From: Winogradskyella thalassocola | GTDB taxonomy: Bacteria > Bacteroidota > Bacteroidia > Flavobacteriales > Flavobacteriaceae | Reading direction: 5' to 3' | Assembly: GCF_900099995.1 (NCBI RefSeq) | Contig: NZ_FNCZ01000001.1 | Span: 868,001 to 932,000, forward strand | DNA: 64,000 bases | Shown here: positions 1 to 7,987 of the stretch, piece by piece | Position numbering within the stretch: the first letter of the stretch is position 1 | How the letters are laid out: the number at the start of each line of letters is the position of its first letter | Notes under the pieces: model-generated | What the model saw: only the letters and a program-made list of their open reading frames with translations | Told to the model about the DNA's origin: nothing | Database searches by the model: none | Position numbers and translations under genes: made by a program

Positions 1-263
1 CTATTGTTTTTCCGGTCACCACATTGCTCTTGAATACCACATTTTGAAATTAGTTGAATATCTTCTCGTTTAATACTAGAGCCTGTAAGTGCCTTGCCAA
101 AGTCGGCTTCAGTAGTATAAGCACCATAAATGTCAGCATGGTCGAAAGTGGTAATGCGGTTAGAAACACAGAAGTTTATTAAAGCTTCCATCTCTTTATT
201 TGAGAGCTGTTTTCCCCAGCTTCCCCAGGTCATAGTACCTGCAATTAATCGAGAATATTTCAC
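1..263 (-). CDS. Aldo/keto reductase, N-terminal part (cut by window edge)
   Basis: The minus-strand frame is open from a GTG at 263 to the window edge and gives 87 residues. The fragment starts VKYSRLIAGTMTWGSWG and contains FDHADIYG, which matches the Asp and Tyr of the aldo/keto reductase active site (D...Y with the usual DTAxxYG context). The family are NADPH-dependent cytoplasmic oxidoreductases. An in-frame TAA lies a few codons upstream and there is no in-frame ATG before it, so GTG is the only reasonable start. The substrate cannot be inferred, and the catalytic Lys and His lie outside the window. Confidence 0.8.
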   Translation of the reverse strand, partial: MKYSRLIAGTMTWGSWGKQLSNKEMEALINFCVSNRITTFDHADIYGAYTTEADFGKALTGSSIKREDIQLISKCGIQEQCGDRKNN

Positions 264-367
264 TTTATTTTCAGTTTATATGGGTTTTTTTGCAATTCAT
301 GCATAAAAATACTCAAAACATACCGAATGAGGTATCATTGCTTTGTAATTATTCAATACCTCAAATC

Positions 368-940
368 ATGAAGCACTTACAAACTATAAAATTCTTAGTA
401 TTAACGTTTATCATTTTAACAAGCGCAACTAGCTGTTCTAAAGATGATATGGGTAATAAGAATAGCCAATTAGCAGCCGTTTCTGTTAGTTTAAAAAGCA
501 CAACTCAAGACCTTAATAAAGTTTACTTAGATATAGAGGATGTGCAAATACGAGTAAAAGAAGAGAAAACAGCAACAAATGCTTGGGTTAGTTTAAATGC
601 AATTAACACCGGAACACATAATGTTAGTGCGCTTAATGATGATGCTCAATTACAATTAGTAGATTTTGCAGAAATTGAATCTGCATACGTTTATGAAATT
701 AGAATCGTTTTAAGTGACAATAATTTTATTGATATTAACCAAACATTATTCAGTTTAGATGTTCTAGATAAAGGTAATGCAACACCTTCTAACTTAGTAA
801 ATACAGAATTTCAATCCAATCATATTTATGACATTGTAATAGATCTTAACCTCGATGAATCTATTAGTTTTAATGCGACTGATAATATGATGGTATTAAA
901 TCCAAAATTATATACGCAAATCAGAGACATTCAATATTAA
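368..940 (+). CDS. DUF4382-type lipoprotein
   Basis: Predicted secreted lipoprotein of 190 residues with an N-terminal hydrophobic segment ending in a lipobox-like TSC (Cys23). The rest resembles the DUF4382 family: alternating strands, the segment VYLDIEDVQIRV, and the late segment YDIVIDLNLDESI. The frame is open from an ATG at 290, but the ATG at 368 puts the lysine-rich n-region and hydrophobic stretch at the extreme N-terminus as a signal peptide requires, so I chose 368. It is followed by a second DUF4382 gene, each with its own terminator, so the pair looks like a tandem duplication expressed separately. Function is unknown; a surface location is inferred from the lipobox. Confidence 0.75.
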   Translation: MKHLQTIKFLVLTFIILTSATSCSKDDMGNKNSQLAAVSVSLKSTTQDLNKVYLDIEDVQIRVKEEKTATNAWVSLNAINTGTHNVSALNDDAQLQLVDFAEIESAYVYEIRIVLSDNNFIDINQTLFSLDVLDKGNATPSNLVNTEFQSNHIYDIVIDLNLDESISFNATDNMMVLNPKLYTQIRDIQY

Positions 941-961
941 TTATCCTAATCCATGATTAAT

Positions 962-983
962 AGAACTCGTTTAGGCGAGTTCT
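962..983 (+). other. Perfect hairpin upstream of a terminator
   Basis: AGAACTCG, six-base loop, CGAGTTCT: an 8-bp perfect stem 22 nt after the stop of the upstream lipoprotein gene and 12 nt before the terminator hairpin. It may protect the mRNA 3' end or reinforce termination. Confidence 0.5.
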
Positions 984-994
984 GAACTTTAAAT

Positions 995-1028
995 GAGCAA
1001 TACTTCGGTGTTGCTCTTTTTTTTTTTT
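995..1028 (+). terminator. Rho-independent terminator
   Basis: GAGCAATAC, TTCG tetraloop, GTGTTGCTC (9 bp with one G-U pair), followed by a run of more than ten T. It terminates the lipoprotein gene ending at 940. Confidence 0.85.
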
Positions 1029-1105
1029 CTATAGAATTTATCACATATAGTCTAATTATGCGATTAGGCTCGTACATACATTAGAAATATTAAAAACTCA
1101 TTAAA

Positions 1106-1924
1106 ATGAAACTCTTAAAACAAATTACATCAATTTTAATCCTACTTCTTGCATTTTCTTGTAGTGACTCGGATAGTTCTGATAATTTAGGTACGGCAAA
1201 AATGTCTGTAAAACTAGTTGATGATCCAGGAGATTATGAGAATGTTTTCGTTGAAATTATAGATGTGATGGTCAAGTATCAAGATGATGCTGATGGTGAT
1301 GATGACGGTGGATGGAACTCAATTGGAGTTATTAACCCAGGTGTTTACGATCTATTAGAGCTTACAGGGGGTGTGAGTCTAAGTTTAGTTGATGACGTCG
1401 ATATCCAGACAGGTACAATTCAACAAATAAGATTGTTATTAGGTGATGATAACAGTGTTGTTTTGGAAGGAGAAACAGAACCTCGTTTATTAAATACACC
1501 AAGTGCTCAACAATCTGGCCTTAAAGTCATGGTTAACCAACCCATATTATCTGGATTCAATTATGATTTTATTTTAGATTTTGATGTCGATGAATCTATT
1601 GTAATGGCTGGTAACTCGGATAATATAAATTTAAAACCTGTTTTAAGAGCTAGTTTAGAAGTTAATTCAGGAACTTTAGTTGGTGAAATCACAAACTCAG
1701 ATATTGCGGCTGAGGTTTTTGTAGACAATGGTCAAGGAGTAACAGCATCTACAATGGTTAATTCTAGTGGATATTTTGAAATTCCAGGCTTACCTGCTGG
1801 TGTATATACAGTAACCGTAACTCCAAATTCTAATACTTTACCGTTATATCAGATTGTAATAATCGATAATGTAGAGATAACTGTGGGTTCAATAAATACG
1901 TTAGACCCTATTACTTTAATCTAG
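1106..1924 (+). CDS. DUF4382 lipoprotein with C-terminal carboxypeptidase-like regulatory domain
   Basis: Predicted lipoprotein of 272 residues (signal peptide with Cys19 in LAFSC). Residues about 30-190 are a DUF4382 domain (YENVFVEIIDVMVKY; later FDVDESIVMAG). Residues about 195-272 look like a carboxypeptidase regulatory-like beta-sandwich (GTLVGEITN, GYFEIPGLPAGVYTVTVTP). The acidic DDADGDDDGG loop near residues 63-72 might bind Ca2+, but that is inference. It is paralogous to the lipoprotein gene just upstream, which lacks the C-terminal sandwich. The product is probably anchored to the outer membrane; function is unknown. Confidence 0.85.
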   Translation: MKLLKQITSILILLLAFSCSDSDSSDNLGTAKMSVKLVDDPGDYENVFVEIIDVMVKYQDDADGDDDGGWNSIGVINPGVYDLLELTGGVSLSLVDDVDIQTGTIQQIRLLLGDDNSVVLEGETEPRLLNTPSAQQSGLKVMVNQPILSGFNYDFILDFDVDESIVMAGNSDNINLKPVLRASLEVNSGTLVGEITNSDIAAEVFVDNGQGVTASTMVNSSGYFEIPGLPAGVYTVTVTPNSNTLPLYQIVIIDNVEITVGSINTLDPITLI

Positions 1925-1960
1925 TAGTTTACAGGTAGAATACTTGTTTTTTTTAAAAAA

Positions 1961-1987
1961 GAGTGATACAGATGTGTCGCTCTTTTT
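1961..1987 (+). terminator. Rho-independent terminator
   Basis: GAGTGATAC, AGAT loop, GTGTCGCTC (9 bp including two G-U pairs) followed by TTTTT. It ends the DUF4382 gene and insulates the moxR/bat operon. Confidence 0.8.
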
Positions 1988-2103
1988 ATTTTAACCAATT
2001 GTTAACAGCAACTAACGAAAAATTTTAACACTTTGCATGCTCTAAAAAACACGAAGCCATTTCTTATTAAAAATATATTTTAAAATGAAATTGGTGTAAA
2101 ACA

Positions 2104-2111
2104 TAGATTTG
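2104..2111 (+). promoter_or_regulatory. Bacteroidota -7 promoter element for moxR/bat operon
   Basis: TAGATTTG matches the TAnnTTTG -7 consensus, 18 nt before the moxR ATG. No good -33 TTTG is seen at the usual spacing. Confidence 0.55.
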
Positions 2112-2129
2112 TTCTTAAACCCTTAAATA

Positions 2130-3131
2130 ATGGAAGAAACGAGTACAGTTGATATTAAATCAATTAACGAAAAGATAGAAAGAGAAAGTGCATTTGTAGA
2201 TTTATTAACCTTTGAAATGAATAAGGTTATCGTTGGACAAAAGCATATGGTAGAGCGATTACTCATCGGTTTATTAGGTCAAGGTCATATTTTATTAGAA
2301 GGTGTACCTGGTTTGGCAAAAACATTAGCGATTAATACGCTTTCAAAAGCGATTGATGCTAGTTTTAGTAGAATTCAGTTTACACCAGATTTATTACCTG
2401 CAGATGTCGTTGGTACATTAATTTTTAATATGAAGGAGAATGACTTCACGATTAAAAAAGGACCAATCTTCGCCAATTTTGTTTTAGCAGATGAGATTAA
2501 CAGAGCGCCAGCAAAAGTGCAATCGGCTTTGCTTGAAGCAATGCAAGAAAAGCAAGTAACCATTGGTGATGAAACGTTTATTTTAGACAAACCATTCTTA
2601 GTAATGGCAACGATGAACCCAGTTGAGCAAGAAGGAACTTATCCTTTGCCAGAAGCACAAGTGGATCGTTTTATGCTAAAAACGGTTATAGATTATCCAA
2701 CGATAGATGATGAACAGCAAATTGTAAGAGCCAACTTAAGAGGAACTTACGAAAAAGTAAATCCTGTGGTTTCAATTGCTCAGATTCTAAGTGCACAGAA
2801 TGCGGTTAGAGAAGTTTATATGGATGAGAAAATTGAAAAATATATTCTCGATATTGTTTTCGCAACACGTTATCCTGAAAAATATAAACTAGGCGATTTA
2901 AAACCTTTAATTTCTTTTGGGGCTTCTCCTCGTGGAAGTATTAACTTAGCTACAGCAGCTAAATGTTATGCTTTTATTAAGCGAAGAGGTTATGTTATAC
3001 CAGAAGATGTTCGTGCTATTGTTCACGATGTTTTACGTCACAGAATAGGAATCACTTACGAAGCTGAAGCGGAGAATATCACTTCAGAGGATATTATCAA
3101 TAAGATTGTAAACGAAATCGAAGTACCATAA
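2130..3131 (+). CDS. moxR: MoxR-family AAA+ ATPase
   Basis: Cytoplasmic AAA+ ATPase of 333 residues, the usual MoxR length. Walker A is GVPGLAKT at about residues 58-65, and Walker B with the MoxR signature is VLADEINRAP at about 118-127. A sensor-like TMNPVEQEGTYPLPEAQ follows, then arginine-finger and lid regions. MoxR proteins act as chaperone-like ATPases on von Willebrand A proteins. The DUF58 and BatA/BatB proteins encoded downstream are the likely partners. This is the first gene of the bat operon, and a TAnnTTTG promoter lies just upstream. The start at 2130 fits the conserved N-terminus and the promoter spacing. Confidence 0.93.
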   Translation: MEETSTVDIKSINEKIERESAFVDLLTFEMNKVIVGQKHMVERLLIGLLGQGHILLEGVPGLAKTLAINTLSKAIDASFSRIQFTPDLLPADVVGTLIFNMKENDFTIKKGPIFANFVLADEINRAPAKVQSALLEAMQEKQVTIGDETFILDKPFLVMATMNPVEQEGTYPLPEAQVDRFMLKTVIDYPTIDDEQQIVRANLRGTYEKVNPVVSIAQILSAQNAVREVYMDEKIEKYILDIVFATRYPEKYKLGDLKPLISFGASPRGSINLATAAKCYAFIKRRGYVIPEDVRAIVHDVLRHRIGITYEAEAENITSEDIINKIVNEIEVP

Positions 3132-3139
3132 TAGTGGTT

Positions 3140-3226
3140 AGTAAATCAGTATTCAGTTGGCAGTGGCTAACTCTAATTCTGATTTATACGTAACTGCTAA
3201 CTGAAGACTGCTCACTGCAAACAGAA
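3140..3226. repeat. CAGT-rich dispersed repeat forming an inverted repeat
   Basis: The moxR-DUF58 spacer is built from CAGT/ACTG words. Arm 3147-3164 (CAGTATTCAGTTGGCAGT) is the reverse complement of 3193-3210 with two differences, separated by 28 nt. Related tracts occur at 8842-8885 and 48727-48766. Confidence 0.6.
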
Positions 3227-3229
3227 AAA

Positions 3230-4096
3230 ATGGATACTAAAGAACTTCTTAAAAAAGTACGAAAAATAGAGATTAAGACACGTCGTTTGTCTGATCATAT
3301 ATTTGGAGGTGAATACCACTCAACCTTTAAAGGTCGTGGTATGACGTTTTCGGAAGTGCGCCAATACCAATTTGGTGATGATGTTAGAAATATCGATTGG
3401 AATGTTACGGCAAGAACCAACGAGCCACATATTAAAGTTTTTGAAGAAGAACGTGAGCTTACGATGATGTTGATGGCAGATGTTTCCGGAAGTGAAATCT
3501 TTGGAACAAAAAATCAGTTTAAAGATGAAATAGTTACAGAAATCGCGGCAACATTAGCGTTTTCAGCAACTCAGAACAATGATAAAATAGGATTGATTTT
3601 ATTCTCGGATCAGATAGAACTTTACATTCCGCCAAAAAAGGGACGTTCTCATGTACTTAGAATAATTCGCGAATTATTAGAGTTTAAGCCCAAAAGTAAA
3701 CAAACGAATGTTGCAGAAGCTTTTAAGTTTTTGTCTAACGTTATGAAGAAAAAGGCGATTGTTTTTGTGCTGTCGGATTTTGTGGCAGACGATTACAAAC
3801 AGAACCTTAAAATTGCATCTGGTAGACACGATATTACAGGTATTAGAGTTTATGATAAGCACGAAGAAGAAATTCCGAATATAGGAATGGTGCAAATGGA
3901 AGATGTAGAAACAGGTGAAATGATGCTTATAAACACGGCTTCTAAAAAAGTAAGGCAGAATTACAGTAAATATTATCACGAAAAAGTGAGGTACTTTAAA
4001 GACAGTTTTGCGAAATCTGGAGCAGGAGTCATTGATTGTCGCGTGGACGAAAGTTATGTGAAGAAATTATTAGGATACTTTAAGCGAAGAGGCTGA
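3230..4096 (+). CDS. DUF58 (vWA-like) protein of the Bat operon
   Basis: A 288-residue protein with the DUF58 signature in residues about 30-85: GRGMTFSEVRQYQFGDDVR, then IDWNVTART and the acidic FEEERELT. A metal-site-like DVSGS follows at about residue 85, and LILFSDQ and FVLSDFV strands fit a von Willebrand A fold. There is no signal peptide or membrane segment, so it should be cytoplasmic, working with MoxR. It sits between moxR and the batA-E genes and is co-oriented with them; the spacer before it is repeat-like DNA rather than a promoter. The biochemical role of DUF58 proteins is not settled. Confidence 0.9.
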   Translation: MDTKELLKKVRKIEIKTRRLSDHIFGGEYHSTFKGRGMTFSEVRQYQFGDDVRNIDWNVTARTNEPHIKVFEEERELTMMLMADVSGSEIFGTKNQFKDEIVTEIAATLAFSATQNNDKIGLILFSDQIELYIPPKKGRSHVLRIIRELLEFKPKSKQTNVAEAFKFLSNVMKKKAIVFVLSDFVADDYKQNLKIASGRHDITGIRVYDKHEEEIPNIGMVQMEDVETGEMMLINTASKKVRQNYSKYYHEKVRYFKDSFAKSGAGVIDCRVDESYVKKLLGYFKRRG

Positions 4097-4099
4097 TAA

Positions 4100-4158
4100 G
4101 TTCGAAGCTTAAGGTTGGAATCATGAAGAAGTAGAAAATGTAAAGTAAGAATTGTAAA
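4100..4158. repeat. Short degenerate AAGTA/GTAAAG repeat tract
   Basis: The DUF58-to-next-gene spacer contains runs such as AATGTAAAGTAAGAATTGTAAAGTGAAAAG written as overlapping GTAAAG units. It resembles simple dispersed intergenic repeats rather than a promoter. Confidence 0.35.
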
Positions 4159-5883
4159 GTGAAAAGTTTAAAATATATATTCAGCATATTAACTAAAAAT
4201 GAAGACGCAACGGTCTTCCGTTTTCGGTCTTCCGTCTTCGGGCTATTTTCTGTGTTCTTTGTTCTTGGTTCTTTTTTCTCTTCAGCTCAAGTTTCAACTG
4301 AAATAGACACGACTAAAATCAGAGTGGGTGAGCAAATCAATTATAAGATCAATGTCGAAGCAGATTCATTGGCCTTAGTTGTGTTTCCAGAAGGTCAAAC
4401 GTTTATGCCTTTAGAGAACGTGGAGGCGTTAAAAATAGACACCACAAAACGTGATGCTAAGTTTTTATTGTCAAGAATTTACAAGCTAACACAATTCGAT
4501 TCTGGTGCGTATACCATTCCGAGACAAAAAGTTATTATTGGTGAACAGCCCTTTTTTACAGATTCTTTAAAAATTGAGGTAAACACGATTGAAGTAGATA
4601 CTACAAAACAAAAGCTTTACGATATTAAACCTATTATCGAAGTAGAAGAAAGCGGAAGTGATTGGTGGAAATGGGTTTTAATCGCATTATTAGCAATTGC
4701 GCTTGTTGGATTTTTATTGTACTGGTTTATTTGGAGAACAAAACCGCTATCAGAAGAAGAAGAGATAGCATTACTACCTCCTTATGATCGTGCTAAATTA
4801 GCATTACAAAAACTAGATGAAAGTCAGTTTTTAATGCGTTCTGAAGTCAAGGAATATTATTCAGAACTTACATTTATCATCAGAAAATATTTAGATGAAA
4901 AAGTGTATGATCGTGCTTTAGAGAGCACAACATCAGAACTTATTTCTAGATTAAATTTATTGAAAGAAGGGAACCAAATTCCACTTTCAAAAGAGACCAT
5001 CTTACATATCGAATCTATATTGCAACGTGCCGATTTAGTTAAATTTGCTAAGTCTTCGCCAGACATTGCACTTGCAGAAATGGATAAATCAACAATAGAT
5101 AAAGCCATAGATAACGTTAAAGTTAGCTTGCCAGAACCTTCTGAAGAAGAAAAATTATTAGACCAAAAATATAAAGAAGCACAGGAACGTAAAAAGAAAC
5201 GCAGAAAAGTCTGGATTACCATTGGTATTTCATTATTTCTAATCATTGCTACACTAGTTGGTTTTGGTGTTAAATATGGCTTCGGATATGTTAAAGACAC
5301 TATAATTGGCCATGAAAGTAAAGAACTGTTAGAAGGCGATTGGGTTAAAAGTGCGTATGGTTTTCCACCAGTTTGGATTGAGACCCCTAAAGTTTTAAAA
5401 CGTGTTGATTCTCAAATTCCGGAAGCGGCTAAAGTGCAACTTAACATGACGACTTTTGCTTACGGCACCATGTTAGATGTTTTTAGTGTGGTTATAAATA
5501 CAACGACACTTAAAGTGCCAAAACAAGCACCACAAGGAGAGAGTACAGATAAACCTACGTTCGATTTGTTGAAGGTGTCTGAGGAAACCATTAAAGGTTT
5601 CGAAGCAAAAGGTGCTACAGATATAACCGTTAAGACAGATAAGTTTATTACACCTAATAATGCTGAAGGCTTAAAAACATTTGGGACTTTAAATCTTAAA
5701 GCGCCCGGAACAGATAATTTAATAAATGCAGAGTATGTATTATTATGTTTTTCTAATGAAAACGTATTGCAACAGATTGTAATCACGTGGTCTAAAGACG
5801 ATGCTTACGCAGATGAAATGATTGAACGTATAACGGACTCTATAGAACTTAAATCTGAAGAGCCTGAAGAAGAGAAAGAATAA
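4159..5883 (+). CDS. BatD-like membrane protein of the Bat operon
   Basis: A 574-residue protein starting at GTG. Residues about 24-43 are hydrophobic and end SSAQ, consistent with a signal peptide. Residues about 44-160 form a periplasmic beta domain like the N-terminus of BatD proteins (DTTKIRVGEQINYKI). A membrane segment at about 170-192, a cytoplasmic helical region, a second membrane segment at about 350-372 and a long C-terminal domain follow. GTG is chosen because the only nearby ATG (4199) is out of frame and a later GTG would lose the n-region. The stop overlaps the batA ATG (TAATG), so the two are translationally coupled. Precise function is unknown. Confidence 0.8.
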   Translation: MKSLKYIFSILTKNEDATVFRFRSSVFGLFSVFFVLGSFFSSAQVSTEIDTTKIRVGEQINYKINVEADSLALVVFPEGQTFMPLENVEALKIDTTKRDAKFLLSRIYKLTQFDSGAYTIPRQKVIIGEQPFFTDSLKIEVNTIEVDTTKQKLYDIKPIIEVEESGSDWWKWVLIALLAIALVGFLLYWFIWRTKPLSEEEEIALLPPYDRAKLALQKLDESQFLMRSEVKEYYSELTFIIRKYLDEKVYDRALESTTSELISRLNLLKEGNQIPLSKETILHIESILQRADLVKFAKSSPDIALAEMDKSTIDKAIDNVKVSLPEPSEEEKLLDQKYKEAQERKKKRRKVWITIGISLFLIIATLVGFGVKYGFGYVKDTIIGHESKELLEGDWVKSAYGFPPVWIETPKVLKRVDSQIPEAAKVQLNMTTFAYGTMLDVFSVVINTTTLKVPKQAPQGESTDKPTFDLLKVSEETIKGFEAKGATDITVKTDKFITPNNAEGLKTFGTLNLKAPGTDNLINAEYVLLCFSNENVLQQIVITWSKDDAYADEMIERITDSIELKSEEPEEEKE

Positions 5884-6887
5884 TGTTAGAGAGTATACAA
5901 TTTTTAAATAAAGAATTTTTCTGGTTACTATTGCTTTTGCCAATAGCCATAGTTTGGTATGTTCTTAAACATAGCAAACAAACGGCTGAGTTAAAAATAT
6001 CGAGCATTAAAGGGTTTAAAAGTTCATCTTCATTTTGGTCTAATTTTAGACATCTACTGTTTGCATTGCGTTTAATTGCTTTAGCGCTTTTAATTACAGC
6101 TTTGGCAAGACCAAGAACGGTTGATGTGTCGACCAAAACTAAAACAACTAGCGGTATTGATATTGTAATGGCAATTGACGTTTCGGCAAGTATGTTAGCA
6201 AAAGATTTACGTCCTAATAGACTAGATGCTTTAAAAGAAGTAGCTGCCGATTTTATTGATGGCCGCCCTAATGACCGAATTGGTTTGGTAGAATATGCTG
6301 GTGAAGCTTATACGAAGACACCAATTACTAGTGATAAGTCTATTGTAAAACGATCACTGAGAGATATTAATTACAATTCTATCATTGAAGGTGGAACGGC
6401 AATTGGTATGGGTTTAGCAACGTCTGTCAACCGATTAAAAGATAGCAGAGCTAAGAGTAAAGTTATTATTTTACTAACAGATGGTGTAAATAACTCAGGA
6501 TTTATAGATCCAAAAATTGCGAGTGAATTGGCCGTAGAGTATGGTATTAAGGTTTACACGATTGGTTTAGGTACAAACGGAATGGCATTGTCTCCAATTG
6601 GTTTTAATCCTAATGGTAGTTTTAGATATGGACGTATGCAAGTAGAAATTGATGAGGCATTATTAAAAGAAATTGCCTTAGAAACAGGTGGAAAGTATTT
6701 TAGAGCCACCAATAACGATAAGTTAGCTCAAATTTATGAAGAAATCAATAAGCTCGAAAAAACTGAAGTAGAAGAAACAAAATATTACAATTACGACGAA
6801 AAATATAGGCCATTAGTGCTATTGGCAGGCTTATTATTATTGATAGAATTAGTATTAAGAAACACAATATTTAGAAGCTTTGTTTAG
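5883..6887 (+). CDS. batA: BatA, von Willebrand A membrane protein
   Basis: A 334-residue inner-membrane protein with two N-terminal membrane segments (about 12-28 and 57-78), a vWA domain at about 90-290 and a C-terminal membrane segment (about 308-328). The metal-ion adhesion site is intact: DVSAS (IDIVMAIDVSASML), the Thr in EGGTAIGMG and the Asp in LLTDGVNN. The vWA domain should face the cytoplasm or periplasm and bind partners in a Mg2+-dependent way. It starts inside the stop of the gene before and overlaps batB by 8 nt, so translation is coupled. Bat proteins were named for Bacteroides aerotolerance. Confidence 0.92.
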   Translation: MLESIQFLNKEFFWLLLLLPIAIVWYVLKHSKQTAELKISSIKGFKSSSSFWSNFRHLLFALRLIALALLITALARPRTVDVSTKTKTTSGIDIVMAIDVSASMLAKDLRPNRLDALKEVAADFIDGRPNDRIGLVEYAGEAYTKTPITSDKSIVKRSLRDINYNSIIEGGTAIGMGLATSVNRLKDSRAKSKVIILLTDGVNNSGFIDPKIASELAVEYGIKVYTIGLGTNGMALSPIGFNPNGSFRYGRMQVEIDEALLKEIALETGGKYFRATNNDKLAQIYEEINKLEKTEVEETKYYNYDEKYRPLVLLAGLLLLIELVLRNTIFRSFV

Positions 6888-7917
6888 ACTCGATGAAAAC
6901 ATATGGTTTTGGACGTTATTGGTAATACCAGTAATCATTTTGCTGTTTTTGTGGCTTCAACTTTGGAGACGCTCTACACAGAAAAAATTTGCAGATTCTG
7001 CCTTGTTAAAGCGCTTGAGTCCTAATCAATCCTTATTTAAAAGTGTTTTGAAAGTGTTGGTGCTTTGTGTTGCTTTTGCTTGCTTATCGTTGGCATTGGT
7101 GAATCCTAAAATTGGAACCAAATTAGAAACTATTCGAAGCGAAGGAGTAGATGTTGTTTTTGCAGTAGATGTTTCAAAAAGTATGTTGGCCGAAGATATT
7201 GCGCCTAATCGTTTAGATAAATCAAAACAGTTAGTAACACAAATTGTAAACAGTTTAGTGAGTGATCGTGTTGGGATTATCGCTTATGCAGGTAAAGCAT
7301 TTCCGCAATTACCAATTACAACAGACCATGCATCGGCAAAAATGTTTTTACAGAATATGAATACGGATATGATGTCCTCACAAGGAACGGCCATCAGTGA
7401 GGCTATTCAACTTTCAAAAACTTATTTTGATAACGAAAACCAAGCCAATCGTGTTTTAATCATTATCTCAGACGGAGAAGATCATGATGGAGAAGCCTTA
7501 AGTATTGCTGAAGAAGCAGCAGAGCAAGGCATAAGAATATTAACCATAGGTGTTGGTGACGTAAAAGGTGGCCCTATTCCTATAAAACGAAATGGAGTTG
7601 TTCTAAACTATAAAAAAGACAATCAAGGAGAAACTGTAATTACACGATTAGACGAATCTACCTTAAAGGATATTGCCGCAGAAGCCAATGGAGTTTATAT
7701 TAATGGAAGCAATACAGCTGAAGTTGTAAAAACGATAAAAGAAGAATTGGATAAAATGGATAAACAAGAATTTGAATCGAAACAAATTGCAGATTTTAAA
7801 GATCAATTTCAGTGGTTTTTGGCCTTCGGAATTTTGTTGTTATTCATTGATATCTTCTTCTTAGAACGAAAAACGGCTTGGTTAACGAAGTTGAATTTAT
7901 TTAACGAGAATTTTTAA
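6880..7917 (+). CDS. batB: BatB, von Willebrand A membrane protein
   Basis: A 345-residue paralogue of BatA: an N-terminal membrane helix (about 8-27), a second at about 53-75, a vWA domain with DVSKS in VDVVFAVDVSKSM, GTAISEAI and the Asp of IISDGEDHDG, and a C-terminal membrane helix (about 311-328). Translation starts at a TTG at 6880 inside the end of batA. The nearby ATG at 6893 is out of frame, and the sequence FRLDENI directly after the TTG matches the usual start of BatB, so TTG is well supported. It is likely a partner of BatA in the MoxR-Bat complex. Confidence 0.92.
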   Translation: MFRLDENIWFWTLLVIPVIILLFLWLQLWRRSTQKKFADSALLKRLSPNQSLFKSVLKVLVLCVAFACLSLALVNPKIGTKLETIRSEGVDVVFAVDVSKSMLAEDIAPNRLDKSKQLVTQIVNSLVSDRVGIIAYAGKAFPQLPITTDHASAKMFLQNMNTDMMSSQGTAISEAIQLSKTYFDNENQANRVLIIISDGEDHDGEALSIAEEAAEQGIRILTIGVGDVKGGPIPIKRNGVVLNYKKDNQGETVITRLDESTLKDIAAEANGVYINGSNTAEVVKTIKEELDKMDKQEFESKQIADFKDQFQWFLAFGILLLFIDIFFLERKTAWLTKLNLFNENF

Positions 7918-7987
7918 ATTTTTTTTAACGCTAAGTCTGTTAAGGCTTTAGTAATTTAGAGGTCGTTTTCATAATTAAGAGATACAT

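Noticed and set aside
290..367. Upstream in-frame extension of the first DUF4382 gene
   Set aside because: It would put a 26-residue polar extension ahead of the signal peptide; the ATG at 368 gives a proper lipoprotein signal.
4857..5300. Long minus-strand frame inside the BatD-like gene
   Set aside because: Shadow of the real plus-strand coding sequence, with no protein family likeness.
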